Source of the DNA: Desulfovibrio sp. 86
GTDB lineage: Bacteria; Desulfobacterota; Desulfovibrionia; Desulfovibrionales; Desulfovibrionaceae
Direction of reading: 5' to 3'
Length of the DNA stretch: 64,000 nt
Assembly (NCBI RefSeq): GCF_902702915.1
Contig: NZ_LR738849.1
Span: 2,549,001-2,613,000, forward strand
Positions 24,600 to 33,631 of this stretch are shown here, piece after piece. The notes beneath the pieces were generated by a model. That model had not been told where the DNA came from. It did not search any database and saw nothing but the letters and a program-made list of their open reading frames with translations. Within the stretch, counting starts at the first letter, position 1. Each line of letters begins with the position of its first letter. Made by a program: the position numbers and the translations under genes.

Positions 24600-25364
24600 T
24601 TATCTGCGCAAAGCCAGCAGGCCGTCCAGTATGGTCCAGGGATTGGGCGGGCAGCCGGGCACAAAAAGGTCCACGGGCAGGATGTCGGTAATGCCGTTAT
24701 TGCACTGCGGCCCGTTGCGGAAAAGCCCGCCCGATATGGCGCAGGCCCCCACCGCCGCCACAAGGCGCGGTTCGGGTATGGCGTCATAGGTGTCAATGAC
24801 GGCAAGGCGCATGTTTTCAGAAACAGGCCCGGTGACCAGGATGCCGTCGGCGTGGCGTGGCGAGGCCACAAAATCGATGCCGAAGCGCGGCAGGTCAAAG
24901 ACCAGGGTGCCAAGCACATTGCAGTCCGCCTCGCAGGCGTTGCAGCCTGCGGCGCTGACCTGACGCAGCTTGAGCGAACGCCGGAAAAGGGAAAATTTGC
25001 CGGGGGTGGAAGGTGTGGCCGCCTGCGGGGCCGGCTGGCCGGGAACCACCAGCAGGTCTTCACGCCTGAAAACCGCCATGCGGTGCTCGCCGGTGAAGAC
25101 GATGGCCTGTTGGGGGCAAGCATCGCGGCACGCGCCGCAGAAGGTGCAGCGCCCCATATCCAGGGTGGGCGTGCTGTCGGGCGCGCCTTCGGTGGGCAGC
25201 AGGGCTCCTGTGGGGCAGGCCGCGTAACAGGCTGTGCAGCCGCCGCAGTTCACGGGCGTGAGGTTGGGCCTGCCCATATATCTGGGCGAAAGCACGGGCT
25301 GCTGGTGGGGGTAGTCCAGCGTGCGGTATTTCTGGCGGATGCGTTCCTTGATTATGTGCAGCAT
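24600..25364 (-). CDS. Ehr complex: ferredoxin/NuoB-like fused subunit (HycF+HycG/HyfI type)
   Basis: This 254-residue protein joins two modules that are separate genes in hydrogenase-4. Residues about 36-95 form a 2x[4Fe-4S] ferredoxin (CGGCTACYAACP and CTFCGACRDACP). Residues about 140-254 form a NuoB/HycG-like small subunit with GCNACEADC, GACAISGG and PGCPPNPW. It would pass electrons between a ferredoxin-type donor and the quinone- or active-site-like subunit. It is last in a six-gene minus-strand operon, 9 nt after the large subunit. The fusion is clear; the electron donor is inferred. Confidence 0.85.
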   Translation of the reverse strand: MLHIIKERIRQKYRTLDYPHQQPVLSPRYMGRPNLTPVNCGGCTACYAACPTGALLPTEGAPDSTPTLDMGRCTFCGACRDACPQQAIVFTGEHRMAVFRREDLLVVPGQPAPQAATPSTPGKFSLFRRSLKLRQVSAAGCNACEADCNVLGTLVFDLPRFGIDFVASPRHADGILVTGPVSENMRLAVIDTYDAIPEPRLVAAVGACAISGGLFRNGPQCNNGITDILPVDLFVPGCPPNPWTILDGLLALRR

Positions 25365-25373
25365 GGTAGAGCC

Positions 25374-27194
25374 TTACAGGTCATGCCCGCAATAAGAGAG
25401 GTTGAAGCTCTTGTTGCAGAGGGGGAAGTCTGAAATCTGGTTGCCGCGCAGGGCCACGGCCAGCCCGGTCCAGTTGTGGAAGGAGGGGTCTATCACCTTG
25501 TACACAAGGATGCGGCCTTGCGAGTCGGTGAGCGCCACATGGCAGACTTCGCCGCGCCAGCCTTCCACCTGGGCCACGGCGAGGGTGTGCGGCGGCAGGG
25601 CCGCAAAGTCGGTGGCAGGTCCGTGGGACTCGTGCCCGGCCGTCGCAAGGGCCGCTTGTAACGGGGTCGTATGGGTCGGGGGCGTAGGGCCTTCGGACGC
25701 GGGCCAGGCGGCGGACGTTTCGCTTTTCTGACTGGGCTGACTGGGCTGGCAGGGCTGACCAGGATGACCGGGCAGGGCCGCCAGACGGGTGAGGTCAAGC
25801 TCAAGCAGACGCAGGCTGTCGTCCAGTTCGCGGCTGCGCACGCAGGTGCGCGCCATGACGTCTCCCGTGATTTCCAGCCGGGGGGCGCAGTTTTCACAGG
25901 AAAGGTCGCTGAGGGGCATGTGAAAGCGCGCGTCCACGTCCAGGCCGCAGGCGCGGGCGGCCACTCCCACCAGTCCCAGTTCGCGGGCCACGGAGGGCTC
26001 CACCGAGCCGGTTTCCGCAAGGCGGTTGCGCACGGTCACGGCATCCAGCATGACATCCACAGACCCGCGCGCGTCCTGCCAGGCCGCCCGTACGCGGCCA
26101 AGCAGATCAGCGCATTCCTGCGGGCTGAGGTCATGGGCCACGCCGCCGGGCCGCAGCAGGCCGCGTCCGAAACGGTTGCCGCACAGGCTGGCGGTCATGT
26201 TCAGAAAATCTCCGCGAATGCGGCCGTTCCAGGAGGCTGTGGGCAAAAAGCCCGTGTCCCCGGCAATGGCCCCAAGGTCGCCCGTATGGTTGGCCAGGCG
26301 CTCCAGCTCAAGGCCGATACGGCGCACAAGCTGGGCGCGTTCGTCAGGCTGCTGCCCTTTCATGCGCTCAACTACGACGCAGTACGCCGTGGCGTGGGCC
26401 ACAGTGGAATCTCCGGCTGCGCATTCCAGCAGGGGAAGGCGGCGGGCAGCAGGGCCGTGAACAAGCATGCTCTCCAGCCCCCGGTGCTGGTAGCCCAGGG
26501 CAATTTCCAGATGCAGCACATTTTCGCCATAACACTGAAAACGGAAATGCCCCGGCTCGATGATGCCCGCGTGAACAGGGCCAACGGCCACCTCATGCAC
26601 GTCCACGCCCTCAACCCGGTAAAAGGGGTAGGGCTGGGCAGGGGACGGTGGGACTGCAGTATCCGTCGGGGCAGCCGCTGGCGCGGCTTCGTGCGGCACG
26701 GCGGATTCCGCGCCCGAAACGTCTGCGCCAGAAACATTGGCGCCCGAAATATTCACGCCAGAAATATTTGTGCCAGAAACATTTACGCCAGACGCGGCCG
26801 CTGCGTTGCGCGTCTGGGCTTCGAAGGTGTCGGGAGCGCGCCGCACGCTTTTGAGCCAGGGGTGTCCCACGGGCTCCACGCCCCATTGTTCGTAAATTTC
26901 GCGTTCGAAGTAGTGCAGTTGGGGCAGGTCGGGCGTCATTGACACAAAGGCCGTCACCGGCGGCGTGCGTCGGGCCATGAGACGGCGCGTGCCGTCATGG
27001 GCCAGCACGCAGCACAGGCTGACGGGCACGGGCTGTCCGGGCACGGCCTCTTTGGCGTCTTCATCGGGAATGCCGAAAAAGGCCAGCACGCGCCAACCGC
27101 CTGCCAGGGCGTGGCGCAGATGGTCACGCAGTTCGGCCACGGAGAAACGCGTCAGGCTTTTCAGATCAACCGCCTCGCGGTAGTCGAACGACAT
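25374..27194 (-). CDS. Ehr complex: NuoC/NuoD (HycE/HyfG)-like large subunit lacking NiFe ligands
   Basis: This 606-residue protein has a 30-kDa-like domain (about 1-120, FEREIYEQWGVEP) and a 49-kDa hydrogenase-large-like domain. The two cysteine pairs that bind NiFe are absent. The N-terminal site reads LLECAAGDSTVAHA instead of RxCGxC, and the C-terminal site reads IDPSFHNW instead of DPCxxC. Two unusual low-complexity insertions occur: pentapeptide repeats at about 130-162 and a Pro/Gln/Ser segment at about 478-540. The protein ends NLSYCGHDL. The ATG at 27194 follows GGGAGG. The family resembles energy-converting-hydrogenase-related (Ehr) complexes, not true hydrogenases. Confidence 0.85.
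   Translation of the reverse strand: MSFDYREAVDLKSLTRFSVAELRDHLRHALAGGWRVLAFFGIPDEDAKEAVPGQPVPVSLCCVLAHDGTRRLMARRTPPVTAFVSMTPDLPQLHYFEREIYEQWGVEPVGHPWLKSVRRAPDTFEAQTRNAAAASGVNVSGTNISGVNISGANVSGADVSGAESAVPHEAAPAAAPTDTAVPPSPAQPYPFYRVEGVDVHEVAVGPVHAGIIEPGHFRFQCYGENVLHLEIALGYQHRGLESMLVHGPAARRLPLLECAAGDSTVAHATAYCVVVERMKGQQPDERAQLVRRIGLELERLANHTGDLGAIAGDTGFLPTASWNGRIRGDFLNMTASLCGNRFGRGLLRPGGVAHDLSPQECADLLGRVRAAWQDARGSVDVMLDAVTVRNRLAETGSVEPSVARELGLVGVAARACGLDVDARFHMPLSDLSCENCAPRLEITGDVMARTCVRSRELDDSLRLLELDLTRLAALPGHPGQPCQPSQPSQKSETSAAWPASEGPTPPTHTTPLQAALATAGHESHGPATDFAALPPHTLAVAQVEGWRGEVCHVALTDSQGRILVYKVIDPSFHNWTGLAVALRGNQISDFPLCNKSFNLSYCGHDL
26710..26799. repeat. 15-bp tandem repeats inside the Ehr large subunit
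   Basis: Six head-to-tail units of 15 bp (GCGCCAGAAACATTG type) encode pentapeptides of the form G-x-N-[VI]-S. They lie between the 30-kDa-like and 49-kDa-like domains. The units keep the frame, so length changes would be tolerated. Confidence 0.85.
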
Positions 27195-27204
27195 GATATC
27201 CTCC

Positions 27205-27292
27205 CAGACCAGATTACCTTTGAAATGCTTCACATTTCAGCATTGTCATTCAGCCGAAAAATGTGCTTTGCGGTAGCCGTTAGCGGGTCTTT
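27205..27292. repeat. Repeat module related to the family A copy at 60985-61222
   Basis: A stretch with GCTTCACATTTCA, CATTCAGCCGAAAAATG and GGTAGCCGTTAGCG aligns by eye with the reverse complement of about 61070-61200. It fills most of the 167-nt gap between two genes of the otherwise overlapping Ehr operon. Confidence 0.6.
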
Positions 27293-27361
27293 GCCGCTTA
27301 CGGAGAGCGACAGCCATTTCGCGCAGCGGCAAAACATGTCCCTTTTTCAAAGTGATATGCG

Positions 27362-28864
27362 CTAGCCGCCGATGAGGGCAGCGCCCTGGCGCAAGAAATT
27401 CCAGAGCCAGTCGGGTATCCACAGGCCAAGGGTGAGCACGGCCAGCCCAAGAACCAGGGGCGGCAGCACGCTCAGCAGTGGTTCCCGCAGGGTCTGGGGC
27501 ATGTCTGTGGGGCGGTTGCCCTGCACCATGCGCAGAACCGCCACGGAAAGGCCGACAAAAATCACGGCAAGGGCCAGCAGATAGGCTGCGGCCAGCAGGG
27601 GGGAGCCCGCCGCCAGCATGCCCTTGAAGATGATGAATTCGCTGATGAAGATGCCGAAGGGCGGCGAACCGGCCACGGCCAGAAAACCGGCCATCCATAA
27701 AGCCCCGGTGATGGGCATGGTCCAGCGCATGCCGCGGACGTCATAGCTGGAAAAGGTATGGTAGCGGGCCAGAATATTGCCGGAAAGCAGAAAGAGCATG
27801 CACTTGGTCAGCGAATGGCAGACGGCGTGCAGCATGGCTCCGGAGACGGCCAGGCCGCCCACGCCTATGCCCAGGGCCAGAATGCCCATATGTTCCACGC
27901 TGGAGTATGCCAGCATGCGCTTGTAGTGCCCCTGCCCCACAATGAAGATGGCCGCCGTGACAAGCGAGATCAGGCCGAAAAAGCTGAGCAGCCCGCCGCT
28001 GAAGCCGCCAAGTCCGGCGGCCAGCATGATCTGGTGCCCGCGCAGGATGCCAAGCAGGGCGCAGTTGAGCAGCGCGCCGGAGAGCAGGGCAGACACCAGG
28101 GAGGGAGCCTGACTGTGGGCGTCGGGCAGCCAGTTGTGCAGGGGGGCCAGGCCCATCTTGGTGCCATAGCCCACCAGCAGAAAGATATAGGCCGCCTTGA
28201 GCCAGGTTTCTTCACCGGCACGGGCGTGGCTGACAAACCAGCCAAGCTGATCCATGCCTTCCACCATGGCTGCCATGCCTTCGGGCGTGTAGAACGCCAC
28301 GGAAAGCAGAATGTTGCCCACCATGGCCAGGGCAATGCCCACGGAGCAGATGATAAGGTACTTCCACGTGGCCTCAAGGGAACGCTGGTGCCGGTGAAAA
28401 TAGATGAGTGGCGCGCTGGAAAGGGTGGTGCCTTCTATGCCCACCCACAAAGCGCCCAGATGGGGCGTGGTGGTCACAAGCGTCATGGATGAAAGAAAAA
28501 AGCACAGGCAGGCGGCAAGGCGTCGCTGGGGTGCGTTGGTAAAGCCGGGGCCGCCGTGGATGTCCGTATGCACTTCCAGCCGGTCTTCCTCACGCAGGTA
28601 GTAGACCGCGTACAGGGAAGCCGCCAGAAAAAGCAGGCTGGCCAGCATGAGAAAAAGCGCGCCAAGCGGGTCGGGGGCCAGCAGGCCGTTCATGGCTCTG
28701 GGTTCTGCTCCCGTGCCGACGGCGTGCGTCGTCCAGGCGGCCAGAGCCGTATGACCGAGGGCGGTCAGGGGCAGAAGAACCCGGCACATGGCCTTGGTGC
28801 CGAGCAGGATGATGCAGCCCGCCCCAAGCGGAAGAAAAAGCAAGGCTTCCAGCATGGCCGTCAA
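27362..28864 (-). CDS. Ehr complex: HyfF/NuoN-like antiporter-type membrane subunit
   Basis: This 500-residue polytopic protein has about 14 hydrophobic segments. It has the proton-antiporter signature of the NuoL/M/N family: WVGIEGTTLSSAPLIY (the Glu of helix 5) and GYGTKMGLAPLHNWLPDAHSQAP (the Lys and the loop of helix 7/8). It also has AYSSVEHMG and SLTKCMLFL. It should translocate H+ or Na+ driven by electron transfer. Its start overlaps the HyfE-like stop by 4 nt. ATG 28864 and an in-frame ATG three codons later are both possible. Confidence 0.88.
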   Translation of the reverse strand: MTAMLEALLFLPLGAGCIILLGTKAMCRVLLPLTALGHTALAAWTTHAVGTGAEPRAMNGLLAPDPLGALFLMLASLLFLAASLYAVYYLREEDRLEVHTDIHGGPGFTNAPQRRLAACLCFFLSSMTLVTTTPHLGALWVGIEGTTLSSAPLIYFHRHQRSLEATWKYLIICSVGIALAMVGNILLSVAFYTPEGMAAMVEGMDQLGWFVSHARAGEETWLKAAYIFLLVGYGTKMGLAPLHNWLPDAHSQAPSLVSALLSGALLNCALLGILRGHQIMLAAGLGGFSGGLLSFFGLISLVTAAIFIVGQGHYKRMLAYSSVEHMGILALGIGVGGLAVSGAMLHAVCHSLTKCMLFLLSGNILARYHTFSSYDVRGMRWTMPITGALWMAGFLAVAGSPPFGIFISEFIIFKGMLAAGSPLLAAAYLLALAVIFVGLSVAVLRMVQGNRPTDMPQTLREPLLSVLPPLVLGLAVLTLGLWIPDWLWNFLRQGAALIGG

Positions 28865-29484
28865 TCCCTGAGGCTGCGAAAGCGGCCAACGTCAATGGAT
28901 TCAAAGGTGTTGCCAATATGATTGATGGCAATGCCCATAACGAAAACAGCCACAAACACGTCCAGCAGCAGGGCAAGCTCAAACCACGTGGTTCCGGCGG
29001 TCATGAGCGGCATGCCCAGCAGAAAGATGCCGTTTTCCGCCACCAGATACCCGATGACCTGGGCCAGGGCTGTGGTGCGTCCCACCACCAGGATAAGTCC
29101 GCAAAACAGCGTGGTCAGGGCCGTGGGCAGCACCAGAGGCGGGAAAAGGGCAGGCAGGGTGAGCAGCCGCGCTTCAAGCCACAAGGAGAGCACAAGCCCC
29201 CCCATACCGGCCAGCACGCCGACGGCCAGGTGCATGCGGGGTTTCATGCGTTGGTGGGAGTGCAGGCGGTTACGGGTGCGCCAGAGCAGGCCGGGCAAAA
29301 GCGCCCCCTTGATGAGCAGCACGGCGGCGGCCAGCAGGGCGTGTTCCATGGTCAGCAGCATGCCAGCCAGCAGTATGCCCTGAAAGGCCGTGAAGCGTAT
29401 GAGCCACATGATCCGTGTTGAGCCCAGCATGAGCAGATTGTTCAGCATGAGCAAAAACAGGCAGCTTTGCAGTGCGGATTCCAC
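28861..29484 (-). CDS. Ehr complex: HyfE-like membrane subunit
   Basis: This 207-residue hydrophobic protein has about six or seven membrane segments. It resembles the HyfE/NuoK-containing subunit of hydrogenase-4 type complexes; motifs include VVGRTTALAQVIGYLVAENGIF and a charged C-terminal FESIDVGRFRSLRD. It likely provides the NuoK-like proton channel. It lies 4 nt from the HyfC-like gene and overlaps the HyfF-like gene. Confidence comes from position and hydropathy as much as from sequence. Confidence 0.82.
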   Translation of the reverse strand: MESALQSCLFLLMLNNLLMLGSTRIMWLIRFTAFQGILLAGMLLTMEHALLAAAVLLIKGALLPGLLWRTRNRLHSHQRMKPRMHLAVGVLAGMGGLVLSLWLEARLLTLPALFPPLVLPTALTTLFCGLILVVGRTTALAQVIGYLVAENGIFLLGMPLMTAGTTWFELALLLDVFVAVFVMGIAINHIGNTFESIDVGRFRSLRD

Positions 29485-29488
29485 GCTT

Positions 29489-30430
29489 TCACCTCGCCTG
29501 GGTCAGGATGAGGGCCAGGGCCGCCATGGCCGATGCGCTGCCCAGCAGAAAGGGCACGCGGTCCATGCGCAGACGGGCCATGACAGATTCCACAATGCCC
29601 ACGATAACGGCCAGCAGCAGCACCATGGCAATACGCAGTGCCGCCTGTTGCCAGAGCGGCAGGGCCGGGGTCATGAGACCGGCAATAAGCGCGGCGAAAA
29701 ACCACAGCTTGAGGGCAGCCCCATAGATGACCATGGCTAGGTTGGGGCCGGAGTGATCCAGCACCATAACCTCGTGGATCATGGTCAGTTCCAGGTGCGT
29801 GTTGGGGTCGTCCACGGGAATGCGGCAGTTTTCCACCAGCAGCAGGATAAAAAAGATGCAGGGCAAGAGCAGCAGTTCGCCCCGGCCCATGGCCCATGCT
29901 CCGGCGATCTGTCCGCCGAACAGGGATGAGAGCGAAAAGGCCGTGTGCGGGCCGCGCCCCATATCCAGCGTCACGCTGGTGAGCACCAGAAGAGCCAGAA
30001 AAAAGAGCGGTTCGGCCAGGGCGGCAAAGGTGGCCTCGCGGCTGGCGCCCATGCCTTCAAAGGCCGAGCCTGTGTCCATGGCGGAGAGCATGATGGCAAA
30101 ACGCCCCATGCCCAGCAGATAGGCCGCAAGAATGAAGTCGCCGGTGAAGGCCAGGGGCGAGGTGGCTCCGCCCAGGGGCAGCAGGGCTATGGCGCACAAG
30201 GTGGCGGCCAGGGAAACGGCGGAGCCGCAGGCGAAAACCCAGGTGGTGGTGTGGCTGACCACCTCGCCCTTGCGCATGAGTTTGGCAAGGTCATAGTAGG
30301 TTTGCAGAACGGGTTTGCCGTGCCTGCCCGCAAACTTGGCCTTTACCCGGTTGATGATGCCGGGCAGCAGGGGAGCCAGAACAAGCGCCAGAACAAACTG
30401 CGCGGCATAAACGGCCATGTCCTGTTTCAT
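29489..30430 (-). CDS. Ehr complex: HyfC/NuoH-like membrane anchor
   Basis: This 313-residue protein has about eight membrane segments. It keeps the NuoH/HycD motifs GRHGKPVLQTYYDLAKLM (cytoplasmic loop that docks the soluble arm) and NCRIPVDDPNTHLELTMIHE (acidic loop). The subunit connects the peripheral arm to the antiporter-like subunits. I place the start at ATG 30430, which overlaps the HyfB-like stop by 4 nt (ATGA). A longer reading adds 33 residues with no hydrophobic or family sequence. Confidence 0.9.
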   Translation of the reverse strand: MKQDMAVYAAQFVLALVLAPLLPGIINRVKAKFAGRHGKPVLQTYYDLAKLMRKGEVVSHTTTWVFACGSAVSLAATLCAIALLPLGGATSPLAFTGDFILAAYLLGMGRFAIMLSAMDTGSAFEGMGASREATFAALAEPLFFLALLVLTSVTLDMGRGPHTAFSLSSLFGGQIAGAWAMGRGELLLLPCIFFILLLVENCRIPVDDPNTHLELTMIHEVMVLDHSGPNLAMVIYGAALKLWFFAALIAGLMTPALPLWQQAALRIAMVLLLAVIVGIVESVMARLRMDRVPFLLGSASAMAALALILTQAR

Positions 30431-32475
30431 GCGCTCAGCCCCCATATCAGCAGGCCCACCACAGTGGCGAGAATATACAGGATATAGAGGTGGATCTTGC
30501 CGTGCTGTATGATTTTGCAGGCATTGCACAGGCGTTCCACGGCCTCGAACAGGGGGGTGTAGAAGCCGTTGCGCAGGCGGTCCGGCGCAGAGACGCTCAG
30601 GGCGCCGCTTTGGGGAAACAAACGGGAATCAAGGTTCATGCGCACGGTAAGCCCCATGCCCGGCGCAAAAATTTTGCCCAGCGGTTCGGAAAATCCGGCG
30701 TCCGTATACTGGATGCGGGCCGAACCGCCCTGGTAGCCGCAGCCCCATGTGGGCATGGAAGTCACGTTGCGCCGCCGGAGCATTCTTTTGCGCAGAATAA
30801 TGCCCGCGAGGGAGAGTCCGAGGGCGATGGAACACACCAGCGACACCATGGCGAGGCTGGTGCGCGCCTGATCCTGTCCTGCTGCGGCCGCGGCCTGCAT
30901 GTCGTTGGGCATGGGCAGCGCGGCAAGGCCCGTCATGGAGGCGAGGTCAAAAAACATCGGAGCCGCCAGCCCGCCAATCACGCAGACGGCGGCGGGCAAC
31001 GCCAGAGGCCACAGGGTCTTCCAGCCCAGAGGACGCGCATTGGCCGCAAAACCGGTGCGGGGCTCGCCAAGAAAGGTGATGCCGTAAGCTTTGGCGTAGA
31101 GGGCGGCGGCAAGCCCGCTGATGAGGGCGAGGCCCACCAGGGCCAGCAGAAGTCCCACCTGGCGTTCAAGCCCGGGAAGCGCGGGGCCGTCCAGAAGGGA
31201 GAGGGCCAGCACAAGTTCGCCCGCAAAACCATTGAGCGGGGGCAGGCAGGCAATGGCGGCCGCGCCGAGGGCAAAGGCCGCGCCCAGCAGCGGCAGACGC
31301 TTCTGCAGTCCGCCGAGCAGCTCCATACGCACCGTGCCCGTGGCGTGCAGCACTTCGCCCGCGCAGAGAAAAAGCAGCCCCTTGAAGCCCGCGTGATTCA
31401 GCATGTGCATGAGGCAGCCCGCCATGCCCAGGGTCGCAATCCAGGCGTTGCCGCAGGACAGGCCAATAAGGCTCGCGCCCACGCCCATGAGCATGAGGCC
31501 CATGTTTTCAACGCTGGAATAGGCCAGCAGGCGTTTGAGATTGCTCTGCCCCAGAGCTTTTAAAATACCCATGAGGCCCGTGCCCAGACCCACAAGCAGC
31601 AAGGCCCAGCCCCACCATTCGGGGGCTGCGCCCGGGGCGGCCAGCATGCCCAGGCTGCGGATGATGCCGTAAAGGCCGGCGTTGATCATGGCCCCCGAAA
31701 GCAGGGCAGACACGTGGCTTGGGGCGGCGGGGTGCGCTTCCGGCAGCCAGACGTGCATGGGCGCAAGGCCCATCTTGGCTCCAAAGCCCAGAACGGCCAG
31801 CACAAAAAGGGCCGTCAGCACGTGAGGGCCAGCGTCGCGCACCACTCCCAGCATGACGCCGCCGCCTTGCAGGACATCAAAGGACGTGGCGCCCGTGCTT
31901 TGCCAGAGCAGGACAAAAAAGGCCATAAGGGCCACCGCGCCAAGATGGGCCGCCACAAGGTAGACCCATGACGCGTCGCGCACCTTACGGTCGCCGTCGT
32001 TAAAATCGATGAGAAAAAAGGGCGCGAGAGACATGAGTTCCCACGACAGCATGAAGAGCACGGCGTCGCGTGCGGCCATGACGAGCGCCAGGCCCAGAAG
32101 CAGCAGCAGGTAGAAGAACCAGTGGGCTGCCAGGTTGTGCTCCTGCGACTGCTCATGGCGCAGGGCAATGCCGCCGGAAATGGCGCACACAAGGCCCAGC
32201 CCGAAGACCGGCAGCAAGAAGACCCTGCTCAGGGGGTCAAGCCCCAGCGTGCAGGCTCCTATGGGCAGTCCCCAGGGCAGGCTTATGGAGACAGCCTCGC
32301 TCCAGGGGGAGAACGCCAGCGCGCACAGGCCCGCCACGCAACCTGCTGCGGCTCCGCAGGAGCCCAACAGGTTGGCGGCGCGGCCGTTGCCCGCCGTTGG
32401 CGGCAAAAAAGCCAGCAGTGCCGCTCCGGCGGCAGTGGCCGCCAGGATGAGCAGGGTTATGATAAAGAGCGTCAT
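30427..32475 (-). CDS. Ehr complex: HyfB/NuoL-like antiporter-type membrane subunit
   Basis: This 682-residue polytopic protein has about 16 hydrophobic segments. The antiporter signatures are LFMLSWELMSLAPFFLIDF (Glu in helix 5), GFGAKMGLAPMHVWLPEAHPAAP (Lys and loop) and AYSSVENMGLM. A long C-terminal part continues past the core, as in HyfB and HycC. It is the first gene of the six-gene operon, 25 nt after the epimerase-like gene 32501-33457 on the same strand, so read-through from that gene is possible. ATG 32475 has only a weak ribosome site. Confidence 0.88.
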   Translation of the reverse strand: MTLFIITLLILAATAAGAALLAFLPPTAGNGRAANLLGSCGAAAGCVAGLCALAFSPWSEAVSISLPWGLPIGACTLGLDPLSRVFLLPVFGLGLVCAISGGIALRHEQSQEHNLAAHWFFYLLLLLGLALVMAARDAVLFMLSWELMSLAPFFLIDFNDGDRKVRDASWVYLVAAHLGAVALMAFFVLLWQSTGATSFDVLQGGGVMLGVVRDAGPHVLTALFVLAVLGFGAKMGLAPMHVWLPEAHPAAPSHVSALLSGAMINAGLYGIIRSLGMLAAPGAAPEWWGWALLLVGLGTGLMGILKALGQSNLKRLLAYSSVENMGLMLMGVGASLIGLSCGNAWIATLGMAGCLMHMLNHAGFKGLLFLCAGEVLHATGTVRMELLGGLQKRLPLLGAAFALGAAAIACLPPLNGFAGELVLALSLLDGPALPGLERQVGLLLALVGLALISGLAAALYAKAYGITFLGEPRTGFAANARPLGWKTLWPLALPAAVCVIGGLAAPMFFDLASMTGLAALPMPNDMQAAAAAGQDQARTSLAMVSLVCSIALGLSLAGIILRKRMLRRRNVTSMPTWGCGYQGGSARIQYTDAGFSEPLGKIFAPGMGLTVRMNLDSRLFPQSGALSVSAPDRLRNGFYTPLFEAVERLCNACKIIQHGKIHLYILYILATVVGLLIWGLSA

Positions 32476-32500
32476 GGCATCCGGGGGTTGCGGACGGCGT

Positions 32501-33457
32501 TTAGGCCATGCCCTGTTTCAGCATATCCTCAAAGTGCGCAATGGTTTTTTTCAGGCCGTCTTCGAGCTTGACCTGAGGCTCCCATCCCAGTTTTTCACGG
32601 GCAAGGGTGATGTCTGGCTTGCGCTGCTTGGGGTCGTCGCAGGGCAGCGGTTCGTAGGAGATAACCGATTTGCTGCCCGTCATTTCCACAACCTTTTCAG
32701 CCAGTTCGCGGATGGTGAACTCACCGGGGTTGCCCATGTTCATGGGTCCGATGAAATCCACCGGCGAGGCCATGAAGCGCACCATGCATTCGATGAGATC
32801 ATCCACATAGCAGAAGGAGCGCGTCTGGCTGCCATCGCCGTAAATGGTGATGGGTTCGCCCCTGAGCGCCTGGATAATGAAGTTGGACACCACGCGCCCG
32901 TCGTTGGGGTGCATCTTGGGGCCATAGGTGTTGAAGATGCGCCCCACCTTGATGGGCAGGCCGCCCTGACGCCAGTAGGCGAAGAACAGGGCTTCGGCGC
33001 AACGCTTGCCTTCGTCGTAGCAGGAGCGGATGCCGTTGGGGTTCACGTGGCCCCAGTAGTCTTCGGTCTGCGGATGGATTTCGGGGTCGCCGTACACTTC
33101 GCTGGTGGACGCCTGATAGATGCGCGCCTTGAGCCGCTTGGCCAGGCCCAGCATGTTGATGGCCCCGTGAACGCAGGTCTTGATGGTCTGCACGGGGTCG
33201 TGCTGGTAGTGTATGGGCGAGGCCGGGCAGGCCAGATTATAGATTTCGTCCACTTCCACGTAGAGGGGAAAGGTCACATCATGGCGGATGATTTCAAACC
33301 TTCTGTTGTCGAGAAATTCTTCAACATTGGCGCGGGCGCTGGAAAAAAAATTGTCCAGGCAGAGAACTTCGTGGCCTTCGTTGAGCAGTCTTTCACACAG
33401 ATGGGAACCCAGAAAACCTGAACCGCCAGTAACGAGTATACGTTTGCGGAGATGCAT
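32501..33457 (-). CDS. UDP-glucuronate decarboxylase-like NAD-dependent epimerase/dehydratase
   Basis: This 318-residue extended SDR enzyme begins with the NAD motif [10 protein letters not shown]. It shows the features of UDP-xylose synthases (UXS): [17 protein letters not shown], and the catalytic YxxxK as YDEGKR. It should convert UDP-glucuronate to UDP-xylose for surface polysaccharide. Other NDP-sugar 4,6-dehydratases are less likely because of the CPASP motif. It is followed at 25 nt by the Ehr operon on the same strand, an unexpected neighbour. A GGGGGAAAT ribosome site precedes the ATG. Confidence 0.88.
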   Translation of the reverse strand: MHLRKRILVTGGSGFLGSHLCERLLNEGHEVLCLDNFFSSARANVEEFLDNRRFEIIRHDVTFPLYVEVDEIYNLACPASPIHYQHDPVQTIKTCVHGAINMLGLAKRLKARIYQASTSEVYGDPEIHPQTEDYWGHVNPNGIRSCYDEGKRCAEALFFAYWRQGGLPIKVGRIFNTYGPKMHPNDGRVVSNFIIQALRGEPITIYGDGSQTRSFCYVDDLIECMVRFMASPVDFIGPMNMGNPGEFTIRELAEKVVEMTGSKSVISYEPLPCDDPKQRKPDITLAREKLGWEPQVKLEDGLKKTIAHFEDMLKQGMA

Positions 33458-33631
33458 ATTTCCCCCGGGAAGGAATTGTTAAATCATGCGTTGGTGCCAC
33501 AAAAACGCTTAAGCATAGTCCTATTGTTCAGGCTTGGCAATGGCATTCACGGCCACTTGGCCGCAGGCGCGGCATGGGGCAGCGGCTTGCCCTTGCCCGC
33601 CTGCATTGCTATGTATCGGCGCGAGGTACAC

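Noticed and set aside
26710..26799. CRISPR array
   Set aside because: The units are 15 bp, contiguous, in frame and without spacers; they encode a protein linker.
25374..27194. Labelling the operon a [NiFe] hydrogenase-4/formate hydrogenlyase
   Set aside because: The large subunit lacks both cysteine pairs that bind NiFe, so only an Ehr-type label is supported.
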